A DNA stretch of 64,000 nucleotides from Nemophila menziesii (Eukaryota; Streptophyta; Magnoliopsida; Boraginales; Hydrophyllaceae). The stretch spans positions 33,505,733-33,569,732 of the forward strand of contig JARWIR010000002.1 of NCBI GenBank assembly GCA_029959085.1, given 5' to 3'. The notes below the pieces were generated by a model. That model was given only the letters and a program-made list of their open reading frames with translations, was not told the DNA's origin and did no database searches. The position numbers and the translations under genes are program-made. Below, piece by piece: positions 55,155 through 64,000 of this stretch; the stretch's first letter is position 1, and the number at the start of each line of letters is the position of its first letter.

Positions 55155-55969
55155 AAGTTTGGAGGGCGAGTTATTCCATGAAACAAGTTATTTCCTCGTT
55201 TCCTCGTTTTCATCGATCTCCTCGGTGGATGCCAAGTTCACCGGATCGGAAACCGTCCCAGTGTTAACCAAAGGTATGCTGATGCTCTCATTCCCAGTAG
55301 GTAATGATTCGGAACCCCATAACTCAGGACTCCATCCGTGTCGATCGTTTATTTCCCAAACGGCTTTCCAACCTTTCATTGATTTCTTTGCATTAATCTC
55401 GTCGATGTAAAACACTTTCTTGGTCTGCGATGCTAAAATGTATGGTTCGTTCGCCCAATCAAAGTTTGATGTGTTGATAAAGGTTACCCCGTTTTTTGTC
55501 CTCGCATCACCCATTTTGTACCACTTACAAACAAATAACACAACCAGCACCCTCAAGTGTACATAACCTCCAAGATTTTCATTAATTCACCGTAATAGGG
55601 TCTTTCCTCGTACATGGTACAAACTCTGTAATCCTGTGTTACTCTTTTTTCTGCTTGAGACTTAGTTACCCACTTGACACCGTTCACAACACATGAATCG
55701 TAGTTATGCACCGCACAAAAAGACATGTTTGCCAAGGACACCATCTCAGGAGTAGCTAATGCATCGCCACGGGATTTCATTCCATGAATCTGTTATACAA
55801 AAATAATACTTAATACTTTGAAAATAAATAGATAATATTTAAACCAATGCCTAAAGTTACATACCTTTTTCAGAAACCGTTCCTTAAACATTTGACGGTG
55901 CATATTATTTATTTCCCTACTCGTTCCCGAAAGTGTGGATTTGTGTTCACTAAAATCGTAAATGAGTAT

Positions 55970-56178
55970 AAATAAATTAATATAAATATAAAATTAATAT
56001 ATTCATATAAATATAAATATATAAATTAATATAAATATAAATATAGATATAAATATATATATATATATAAATATATAAATTAATATATTCATATAAATAT
56101 AAATATAAATATTAATATGTAAATATAAACATAGATATATTTATATAACTATATATATAAATATAAATATAAATATTC
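55970..56178. repeat. AT microsatellite inside transposase intron
   Basis: TATAAATATAAAT-type repeats filling most of the intron at 55950-56187. Confidence 0.85.
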
Positions 56179-57464
56179 GTTACTTACGTCATGTATGCTT
56201 CGAGTTCGTCGCAATTATGCAAAATATACCAACTGATGGGCTCCTTCTCATTAGGTGGTAAAGAACCATTTTCTTTCTTGCCGACTGGAGTACATTGGGA
56301 CTTGAAAACGGATAGCTCTTTTGGCACTAGCGGTGGTTCGTTGTATCTACCCAGATCGTTGAACTTTGTTTTTTCTTCACTAAGATACCTTGATATGAAA
56401 TTCAACGTCTCTTCCGCCACGTAACCCTCGGCTATTGAACCCTCTGGTCTAGCCGGATTTCGAATATATTCTTTTAACTTTTTCAAATACCTTTCAAATG
56501 GGTACATCCACCACATTTGGACCGGGCCCCCTAGAAATGATTCATCGTACAAGTGTATCACTAAGTGGAACATTATATCAAAAAACGCGGGAGGCAAAAT
56601 CATTTCTATTCTACACGTAACTTCAACCACTTTCGCCTTACCCGATTCTAACTCTTTTCTGCTGAGATTTTTATTACAAACGACTCTAAACACGTTAGCT
56701 AACCCAATAGTCGCATCACTAATCTCTTTGTCTTCAATGAGCCCTGGGATACTAGCCACGAAAAGATACTGCATCATCACGTGACAGTCGTGAGATTTCA
56801 TTCCGATAATCTTTCCCGTATCACTTTGAACATTATTTCTCAAACAAGATGTGAAACCGTTGGGAAACTTCTATGCCTTCAACTAGTTAAGAAATATTGT
56901 CCGTTTTTCGTTGATAAAGTATACTTCCCTCGGTTCAGCAGCGCTTTACCTTCTCTCGATGTCAACCACAAATCTTTCCTGATGTTCGTATCCTGAAGAT
57001 CCATTCTCGCTTTCACGTTGTCTTTGTTAACTTTCCCATCAAGACCTATAACTGTACCGAGCAAACTATCACACACATTTTTCTCGCAATGCATAACGTT
57101 AATGTTATGTTTCAACAAGTTTTCGGACCAATAAGGTAAACGATAAAAAATACTCTTTTTCTTCCAATTGAATCGTCGTGGAACAGTTTGCTTCACGATC
57201 TTTACCCCAAAAATTGTGTTTACCGGGAAACACAATGGGAAGCCCATCTAACTGTGTCTGAATATCGGCAGGAGTATATTTCTTTGGTTGGCCCCTATGA
57301 TTGGTAGCCCGGTACAAAACCTTGTCTTTTCTAAGTCGTTTCCGGGAGGTAACCAACGACTATGGTCAAAGTAAACAACCTCTTTCTTCACCTTAATGAC
57401 GGAGTAGAATCCATGCATTCTGGACAAGCTAAGTAACATTGACCCGACCATCCTGAAGTGTATG

Positions 57465-58782
57465 TGGTGGTCCTTTGTGTGTTCTAAAATAAATGCAATA
57501 AGGGAAAGAGAACCACAACCACAAGTGTACGGTTGTCCCAAGTAATATAAGTGATAAAACAGATTCGTTCTCAGGGACGGAATGGTTGACTCTAATGCTT
57601 ATCAAATAGTAGTTAATTGCACGTAAAAACAAGTAAATGATTTTTAGAATTGTTTGTTTGGTTTTCTAATGCTAAGACAAATAATTAAAATACTGAATTA
57701 ATGCAAATAATTAACTAAATGCATGAAAATAAAGTGTTTACGCAAGGTAGGAAAGCGACGCAGGGGTTTCACCTAATTATCATTCATTTCATGTCATGTT
57801 TAAGGGACAAATTGGTAAACTTGTATTGGTCGGGATTCGAAATTCTCCTTACCCCCGTCAGGGTGGACTAAGGAGCTACTTTCAAGTGCTACAAACCCCG
57901 TCAGGGTGATTATAGTCCACTCTCAAGTGATTAAGTCTACTCTACCCAATTGGCCAGAGGTTTAATTAAGCTCGTCAAAGTCAAATAATTTCTAACCTAT
58001 ATTCGTTAATTAGTTATGTACCCAGACCCCCGTCAAGGTGATCCAATTGCCACTAATTGGAATAGCCTAGATACTAAGTCCTAATATTGAGTCGCGAATT
58101 CAGTAAAAGTAAATAAAAGCAAATTAAAGAAAAATACAGTTTACCCAATTTGATTTCAATAATTAAAATCCCAAATTCAAACACATGAAATAAAATCAAA
58201 TTGGGATTAGCCCATTATGCGTTCTCAAGCACTTAATGAAATTAGCTCATACTAATGCGAAAAACTAATTAAAACAGAAAGAATGCATGTTCTTCAATTA
58301 CAAAAATAAAAGATAGAACCTAATTAAGAATTGGGTTTGGCTGTGATTTGGGGAAGACGACTGTCTCCAACTCTTAGCTTTCTCCTTTTCCTTTCTGCTG
58401 ACTTTCTCTCTGGACACTCTCTGGACACTCTCTTCTAAAGATGATTTAATTTGAAGAATAAAATGAGAGGTGCTGATTAATGAGGTCTAAAGGCATATTT
58501 ATAGTGTTAAATTCGGACAAGGGTTTTTACTTAGGTTTAAGTGAATATTAGAAAAGTCCAAGTCCACTAATTAAGCCCAAATCCTAGTATTCAAAACCTA
58601 CAACTTTTCACTCAAAACAAAGCATATTACGCGCAAAAGTTTAATAAATGAAAAATAGTAGAATTAAAAGAGGAAAATCGATTTATTGCATTTTAATACC
58701 AAAAGTCTATCTAAATAGTCAAATAAACACCAAAAATGATGTCTCCCAAGGGCATAAAATTAGAACATTTAGGGAGACATCA
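57465..58782 (-). repeat. LTR of element H (1318 bp)
   Basis: On the minus strand it starts TGATGTCTCC (58782), TATA box (plus strand TATTTATA, near 58495), four CCCGTCAGGG-like motifs (57856-58038), GCCACT hairpin with arms CCAATT/AATTGG (58044-58061), and ends ACCACCA. About 230 bp shorter than the A LTR owing to one deletion at 58577. Confidence 0.9.
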
Positions 58783-58799
58783 AGACCCCCAACTCAAAC
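58783..58799 (-). promoter_or_regulatory. Polypurine tract of element H
   Basis: The minus strand reads GTTTGAGTTGGGGGTCT, as in F and C. Confidence 0.8.
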
Positions 58800-58818
58800 C
58801 TTTGTCGTCCCGACAAAG
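58800..58818 (-). ncRNA. PPT-proximal hairpin of element H
   Basis: The minus strand reads CTTTGTCG, GGA, CGACAAAG: identical to F and perfect. Confidence 0.78.
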
Positions 58819-60137
58819 CAAAACTAAAAACTAGGGGAATGAAGTAGATGCAAGAGAAAATAAAAGCTAGCAAATATACCCTAAAGCAGTTCTTAAAATA
58901 AATCTCATATAGCAAACATTAAGATCTAACATACACATACACTAATCATGCAACATCAAACATAAATAACTTCAATCATAAAATTAACTTTGCAATGCTA
59001 GAAGGTTACACTTGTACTTATCTCATTATGATGGATATAGTTTGTTCCTTGATCCTTACTCGCTTTGAACGCTCCACTTAGTATACAACTTATTAACTTA
59101 CCATGCACCTAGGAATCACGAGGACTTTATGGTTTTAACGTAGGCTTAGGGAGGGTGTGGTATGTATATTTGGTAAATTTGAAGTGAGCTTTTGGCTCTC
59201 TCCTCACTTACCATCAACAACTGTCCACGAGCTTGAGTTTACACTCATATAATATTCTCACTCAACCCATTTGACGTGCTAATGTTGCGTCCCCATGTCA
59301 ACCCATCTAATCTAAGATGATTTTTCAAAATATTCCACTTTGCCGGGTTATTTTATTCTTTCTTTCTTTTTATTTTCTTTTTCATTTCTTTTCTTCTTTT
59401 TTTTGTACAAGATACCCATGACCCTCATTTTGATGTGAAAGGTCATGTCTCTTATAATTTATTTATTTTCAAATCTCGGCAAAGGGTTACAAATAATAAT
59501 CTCATCTTTTATTTCGTGCCTCAATACAAACACATAAATCCCCACCCAATGAATTTTCCCAAATGTGGACCCTCCACCCCAAACTCAAGCTCGAGGCAGG
59601 TCTTAGGATCGTGATTCAAGTGCGGGTCATTTGGTCATGCCTAATAATCTAAGGGATAATGGGCTTATATCGTGGCTACAAAAGAAAAGGCTTAAGGCTC
59701 AAAATTGGGCTAAGACGGATAAAATTAATATAAGGGATAGCAGGCTAAAAGGCTTCAAATGGCTATCAAAGAACTGCCCTTATCATTTTCCTAGTTACAT
59801 GGTTCGTCTCTAGCTCATATCTAAGTGGGTTCTCTACTAATTTAGATCTCACGTTCTACAAACCAAACATTTTCCTTAGGTACAAGCTTACTTCTTTTGC
59901 ATTGTTCATTAATTTTTCCTATTCATTATCTATGTTTGCATGCAATTAAAGTGCGTTTTATGTTATTCCCTAAAGTCCACTATCTACTATTAGATTCATC
60001 AAAAGTATGCTTAATAGGGATATTTAAAATCTTCTACAGTCAAACGCAACTCCTAATTATTTTTATTGAAAGCAATTAAAACAAATGACTCATAAAAACT
60101 GGGATGAGGCAACGAACCCCACCCCTAACTCAAAAAT
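58819..60137 (-). other. Long 3' noncoding region of element H
   Basis: No gene; colinear with F 23077-24446 and, in inverted orientation, with I 63131 onward. Contains the CCGGCAAAG and CCCTTTGCCG blocks and GGGTCCAC near 59570. Confidence 0.55.
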
Positions 60138-60157
60138 GAGTCATGTCCCCACGACTC
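60138..60157 (-). ncRNA. GNRA-type hairpin of element H
   Basis: The minus strand reads GAGTCGTG, GGGA, CATGACTC: eight pairs with one G/T wobble. Compared with C, position 4 is T-A instead of T/G and position 6 is G/T instead of G-C. Confidence 0.7.
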
Positions 60158-60490
60158 GAAAAGACTCAAAGCAATAAAATAATCTACACTAAATGAGAAA
60201 GGATAGGAAAACATATCTGGATCGGCACTAGGCCAATTACGTGTAGTCTCATGTTGAAGTTTTGAATACTTCTTTATCAAGCTCAAAAGATCATGTATTT
60301 GTTGCGTTCATCTTGAATAAAGTGTTCTTCATTACCTCGAACTCTTTTGTCATATTTTCCAAGTCTTCATCTTTTCCTAACCCTCTAAATCATCATCTCT
60401 TCTACGAAAATCTTTCCTCAACACCCAACTTTCTATCTTCATCATGTTCTTCGTACCTTTTCCAACTTTCATGGTCATCTTTGATGACCC
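60158..60490 (-). pseudogene. env-position remnant of element H
   Basis: Minus strand from ATG near 60486 (MTMKVGKGTK) with many stops; the last part reads the coiled-coil tail and DPDMFSYPF. It aligns with I 62790-63060. The central domain is missing, as in F. Confidence 0.55.
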
Positions 60491-60998
60491 CAAACTCAAT
60501 TTTTCACCTACTTAAAGATTACTTGCAAAATATATAATATTAATAGCCTCAAACAATTCACAATTCCTCTGCTAAATAACTAAAATAAATCTTAATTCCC
60601 AACTGGTAATAGAAAGAAAAGAAGAGTTCTAGCTATTTTACCGGATTGGCCATGGAATTTATGATGATTTGATACCTTGCACTTGCAATCTCCAACCTTC
60701 AAAGTACCAAAGCTATTGATGAAATTAGTGTCTCTTAATATTGTTGAAAGTGGCACGGTAGTGGGATTGCTGATTTATTTGAGATGGGTATTTAATATCT
60801 ATGGTGTTGGAGAGGTTTAAAGGATATAATTTAAGCTTTGGTGAAGAAAATTTTGGATTAAAACTTGAATCTCTTGGTGTTTTTGGAAAGATTTGAGATT
60901 GATTATGTGTCTGGATGATGTTTAGAGAGATGATTTGATGATATTTTGGTGTTTTGATGGTGGAATTTGTGTGTTTTTGGAGCCTTGGTTCGTTATCA

Positions 60999-61506
60999 AT
61001 GGTGCGTGCACATGATCAAGATATAGAACGCAAAAAGGAAGAGGTGGTGATCGAGGTTATAGAGACTCCCCAACAAAAATATGATGAGGTAATAGTGGAA
61101 GATTGGGTTGACAGCGAAGACGAATCTAAAGTGGTTGGAGAATCAATTAAAGAATTCAAGGTTCATGCTAAAACAGAAGTTGAACTCCACCACAAAAAGT
61201 TCACCTATTACCATCTCTACCCCGAATCATGAATGAGATTATAGCTGAAAAATTCAAATCACCTCCACCACCACAAAGTTCAAACATGTGCTACGCAAGA
61301 AAGGTGCCACACCGCGAGAGTAAAGCGGCACGGAGGAGCACCTACCCACCATATTTTAAAGAGGAACGCGAGATTGGAAGGAATAAAAATGAGTTTATAC
61401 CGCGGAGAGCAGTCATCTACTATTATGTGGGGGAAAATGAGTTTCGTCGTGAAAATAAGAAGGCGAAACAAAGTACTTACCCCCACCCCCTTTCAAAGAT
61501 CGATTA
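60999..61506 (+). pseudogene. Unknown F-family ORF in element I
   Basis: 60999-61232 (HDQDIERKKEEVVIEVIETP, YDEVIVEDWVDSEDESKVVG) then, after a frameshift near 61200, 61229-61507 (CYARKVPHRESKAARRSTYP, then PYFKEEREIGRNKNEFIPRR, then ENEFRRENKKAKQSTYP). It has the same order and the same duplicated motif as the F protein at 25840-26319. No known domain recognised. Confidence 0.7.
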
Positions 61507-61621
61507 AAAAAAAATCGAGGTGGGAAGGTTATTAAGCTTACATGCCAAGGAAGAGGCGAGTTTAAGCGGAGGAGAACCGAAATGGCCTCACTACCATCTT
61601 CATGGAAGGTAAAGCGTCGAA

Positions 61622-61782
61622 CTTAAAGACGTAATAACAAAAGTGCTTCTTGGGAGACAACTTATGTTTTAATTTGCTTTAATGTTTTTCAATTCCTAGT
61701 GTATATTATAAATAATTGTCGAGTCTTAGCGTCTATTTTAAAGAAATGAGAAAGGTGGTAGTGTTTTTGATGATTTGCAGAT
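61622..61782 (+). promoter_or_regulatory. Conserved block and possible splice acceptor of I
   Basis: AAAGACGTAATAACAAAAG...GGGAGACAAC (61625-61660), then TAGTGTTTTTGATGATTTGCAG ending at 61780, a good-looking 3' splice site at the same place as in B and C. Confidence 0.45.
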
Positions 61783-61859
61783 GTTAAAATCCTTGAGTTT
61801 GGGGTTAAACAGGCGTGAGACGGAGTTTCTGAGTGAAAAGGAACGAAAAGAAAAAAAAT

Positions 61860-62185
61860 GCAGAGCGGACCGGTATACCGGACGAAATCCCCGGTATACC
61901 GGAGGGGAAAAACAGTGCCCTCGGGTCTTTGACTCGGGTTTTCTGCCGAGGGGAACTTTACTGGGACCAGCTAGCCAGTCATCTGACCGGTATGCCGGCC
62001 CGCTGTGTCGAAAAAAAAAATTCTGGACACAATCAGAGAAAACTTCGGCAAGTCATATCTTTGCGCTCGGATGTCAAAATCAGGTGATCTTTGAGTCTAA
62101 ACTGCATAACGTTTTGAGATCTAGCTGTTGGGGAGATCGCCGTTCACGACCGGCTAGCCGATCATCTGGCCGGCATGCCGCTCAG
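61860..62185. repeat. GC-rich palindromic tract of element I
   Basis: CCGGTATACCGG (self-complementary) at 61870 and 61892, then related ACCGGTATGCCGG (61987) and GGCCGGCATGCCG (62168). Long plus-strand ORFs crossing it (61775-62446) are by-products. Confidence 0.75.
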
Positions 62186-62790
62186 CTCTCGGCGAAAGTC
62201 ATTAAAAAATTAATTCTAGGACGCAAAAGTTCGCGTTTTAGCCTCTCACACATGGAACTTCAGTTTAAACGAACCCAAACCCCTGAAATACCTCAAATCA
62301 CCATCAAAACACCAAAACATCATCAAACCATCCCGCAAAACATCATCCAAGCATTCAATCATATCATAAATCCTTCCCAAACACCAAAGATTCATACTTT
62401 AATCCAAATCTTTTTCTTCAGTAAGAGCTTAAAGTCTACACATTAAACCTCTCCAACACCATAGATATTGATAACCCATCTCAAATAAACCACCATTGCC
62501 ACTACTGTGCCACCTTCATCAAACATCCAAAGACACAAATTTCATCAATAGATTTTGTACTTTGAAGGTTGGAGATTGCAAGTGCAAGATATCAAATCAT
62601 CACAAATTCCACGGCCAATCCGGTAAAATAGCTAGAACTCTTCTTTTCTTTCTATTACCAGTTGGGAATTAAGATTTGTTTTAGTTATTTATTGGAGGAA
62701 TTGTGAATTGTTTGAGCCTACCATTATATATTTTGCAAGCAATCTTTAAGTAGGTGAACAATTGAGTTTGGGGTCATCAAAGATTACCAT
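62186..62790 (+). other. Leader of env-like region of I
   Basis: No gene. From about 62300 it is the inverted counterpart of H 60960-60490. Ends with TTGAGTTTGGGGTCATC (62763), the PPT-like motif before the env-like start. Confidence 0.6.
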
Positions 62791-63070
62791 GAAGGTTGGA
62801 AAAGGTACGAAGAACATGATGGAAAAAAAAAGTTGGGTATTGAGGGAAGATTTCCGTAGAGGAGATGATGATTTAGAGAGCTAGGAAAAGATGGAAACTA
62901 GGGAAATATGACAAAAGAGTTCGAGGTAATGAAGAACACTGTATTCAAGATGAACGAAACAAGTAATGATCTTTAGAGATTGATAAAAAATATTCAGAAC
63001 CTCAACCTGAGACTACACGTAATCGTCCTAGTGTCGATCCAGATATGTTTTCCTATCCTTTTCTTATTTA
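62788..63070 (+). pseudogene. env-position remnant of element I
   Basis: ATG at 62788 (MKVGKGTKNMM), then frameshifts and stops; reads to VDPDMFSYPFLI-like text, as F and H do. Only the ends of the env-like protein are left. Confidence 0.55.
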
Positions 63071-63110
63071 GTAGTGTATATTATTTTTATTCTCTTTATA
63101 GAGTCTTTTC

Positions 63111-63130
63111 GAGTCGTGGCGAAACGACTC
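63111..63130 (+). ncRNA. GNRA-type hairpin of element I
   Basis: GAGTCGTG, loop GCGA, AACGACTC: seven pairs, loop still of the GNRA class with a different second base. Confidence 0.65.
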
Positions 63131-64000
63131 ATTTTTTAGTTTGGGGTGGGGTATCGTGGCCTCATCCCAATTTTATGTGTTATGTGTTTTTTTACTACTT
63201 TTCAAAAAATTTAAAATCAAATAAAAATTAGTTTGAGGAATGTTTTGACTGTACAGTATTTTAAATGTAACATAAGCATACTTTTTGTGAATTTATGATA
63301 GAAAATAATTGGCTTTAGGAGTTAGTGTAAAACGCACTTTGATTTCATGCAAATATGAGGTTATTGATAAAAATAATTAATGAAGAATGCAAAAGAAGTA
63401 AACTTGTACTTAAGGAAAATGAGTGGTTTGTAGAACGTGACATCTGAATGAGTAGAGAACCCACTTAGGTATGAACTAGAGGCAAGTTGTGTAAATAGGA
63501 AGATGATAGAGGCACTTCTTTGTTAGCCCTTTGAATCCTTTTTGGCCTTCAATCTCTAAATTAATTATATCCTTTTTAGCCAAATTTTTAGCCTTTAAGT
63601 CTTTTTTTTGTCGCCACATTATAAGCCAATATCCCTTTAGTTTATTAGGCGTTTCCATATGACCCGCACTTGAATCACGATCCTGAGACTTCCTGTCTTG
63701 AGCTTGAGTTTGGGGTTGTGGGTCCACTATTATGGGAATTTACATTGGGTTGGGATATTTGGAGCTTATCAACTGTGCTCTGTTTTCTAGTTTTATGATG
63801 ATTCACAGTGATTATATCGTAACCCTCTGCCGGGGTAAGAGTAAATGAAAAAGGATATGAAAAGTTATGAAAAGAAATTTTTTATAAAAAAATAGCATGA
63901 TATCTCAACATCAAAAAGAGAGTCATAACTATACAAAAAAGAAAAGAGAAATTTCATATGAAAAGAATATATATTTGGACCGACAAAGAGGAAATTTTTA
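63131..64000 (+). other. 3' noncoding region of element I (continues)
   Basis: No gene. Contains TTGAGTTTGGGGTTGTGGGTCCAC (63705-63728), TAACCCTCTGCCGGGGTAA (63821-63839) and GGACCGACAAAGAGG (63976), the same blocks as C and F in the same order. Confidence 0.6.

Larger units (their letters stand above)
51401..55189 (-). mobile_element. L1-type LINE, 5'-truncated
   Basis: Minus-strand order endonuclease, RT, zinc-binding end; A-tail as a T run at 51401-51408; 14-bp target duplication ATTTCCTCGTTTCC at 51387-51400 and 55190-55203. ORF1 is absent; the copy begins at the start of the endonuclease. Next to the 5' junction 14-16 bp of the endonuclease start (TTCCATGAAACAAG) are duplicated with about 20 bp between. 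Inserted in the transposase gene of the CACTA element. Confidence 0.93.
40832..57464 (-). mobile_element. CACTA (En/Spm) DNA transposon, interrupted by copia, LINE and H/I
   Basis: The terminus CACTACAACATTC at 40832 is followed by many GACGAC/GTCGTC subterminal repeats. Two genes on the minus strand: a tnp2-type transposase (57464 down to 51287, N-terminal part outside) and a second ORF of the Ptta/En/Spm type (about 49110 down to 41551). The other terminus lies beyond the H/I insertion, outside the window. Order and content are those of plant CACTA elements. Three insertions split it. Confidence 0.9.
51287..57464 (-). pseudogene. CACTA tnp2-type transposase, N-terminal part missing, split by a LINE
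   Basis: Catalyses cutting and joining of CACTA ends. From 57464 down: WLPP, KYTPADIQTQLDGLPIVFPG, RLPYWSENLLKHNINVMHCE and IRKDLWL (tnp2 domain, with frameshifts near 57355, 57200 and 56880), IGMKSHDCHVMMQYL, CRIEMILPPAFFDIM, RPEGSIAEGYVAEE (DUF4218 type), exon end at 56188. Exon 55949-55865; exon from 55789 with VVNGVKWVTK, YILASQTKKVFYIDE (DUF4216 type); the LINE at 51401-55189; acidic end EEPIEVDSDDEPIDI up to the stop at 51287. Both introns (56187-55950, 55864-55790) have GT..AG ends and keep the frame. Confidence 0.88.
57465..60960 (-). mobile_element. Element H: 3' half of an F-type element, minus strand
   Basis: 3' LTR 57465-58782, PPT, PPT hairpin, 3' noncoding region, GNRA-type hairpin, decayed env-like region and its leader, ending abruptly at 60960. 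It aligns in inverted orientation with I from about 62300. Nothing 5' of that point is present. Bases GTATG precede the LTR (possible target duplication; partner not in the window). Inserted in the CACTA transposase gene. Confidence 0.85.
60961..64000 (+). mobile_element. Element I: F-type element without 5' end, plus strand, continues beyond window
   Basis: From about 61008 it aligns with F (reverse complement from 26345 down): unknown ORF, conserved block, GC-rich tract, env-like remnant, hairpin, 3' noncoding region. There is no 5' LTR or PBS at its left end; instead it abuts H head to head with about 50 bp of unassigned sequence (60961-61007). By comparison with F and C its LTR should start near 64.5 kb. 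Confidence 0.8.

Noticed and set aside
61775..62446. 223-residue plus-strand ORF in I
   Set aside because: Runs through the GC-rich tract and the noncoding leader; the corresponding regions of F and H are not open.

Overview
This window is repeat-dense nuclear DNA of a flowering plant. Reading frames, both strands and flanks all resolve into nested transposable elements, and I recognise no ordinary host gene. The plant origin rests on Athila-type Ty3 LTR retrotransposons with an env-position ORF and an Asp-tRNA-like primer site, an En/Spm (CACTA) transposon, a plant L1-type LINE, a Ty1/copia element, a hAT element and a stretch of chloroplast DNA (trnV-GAC and psbB pieces) now in the nucleus. 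A dicot is likely but not proven.

Layout. 1-10270: autonomous Athila-type element A on the minus strand (3' end outside the window): env-like ORF, palindromic GC-rich tract, integrase, RNase H, reverse transcriptase, protease (split by a 552-bp hAT element with a perfect 8-bp target duplication), gag and 5' LTR. A sits inside the LTR of another minus element D (10271-10805), which itself sits in the gag of plus-strand element B (10806-19996). B's 3' LTR holds a complete solo LTR, E (17487-19043, duplication CTTCT). 19997-21264 is unassigned. 21265-28797 is element F (minus), an LTR element without gag or pol that carries an unfamiliar ORF. 28798-29325 holds an RNase H-like fragment. 29326-39221 is a complete young element, C (plus): 1540-bp LTRs, duplication AAGAT, gag-protease without RT/RNase H/integrase core, and an intact env-like ORF. 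39222-40831 holds plastid DNA plus unassigned sequence. 40832-57464 is a CACTA element (minus) whose second gene is broken by a 6.0-kb copia element (41836-47857, duplication ATGAC) and whose transposase gene is broken by a LINE (51401-55189, 14-bp duplication). From 57465 to the end two F-type half elements, H (minus) and I (plus), stand head to head as a large inverted repeat inside the transposase gene.

How the parts relate. A has remnants of all replication enzymes; B and C keep gag, protease and env-like parts; F, H and I keep only LTRs, an unknown ORF, the GC-rich tract, the env-like region and a long 3' noncoding region. All share PPT and LTR ends, which fits non-autonomous elements mobilised in trans. 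The most interesting signals are shared noncoding structures: (1) a hairpin just upstream of the PPT whose two arms change together between subfamilies; (2) a hairpin with a GNRA-type loop just downstream of the env-like ORF; (3) a hairpin in the transcribed part of the LTR with exchanged arms around a constant GCCACT loop; (4) a GC-rich palindromic tract of fixed position but differing sequence. Together they look like cis-acting RNA or DNA signals retained by elements that lost their proteins. All alignments were done by eye.
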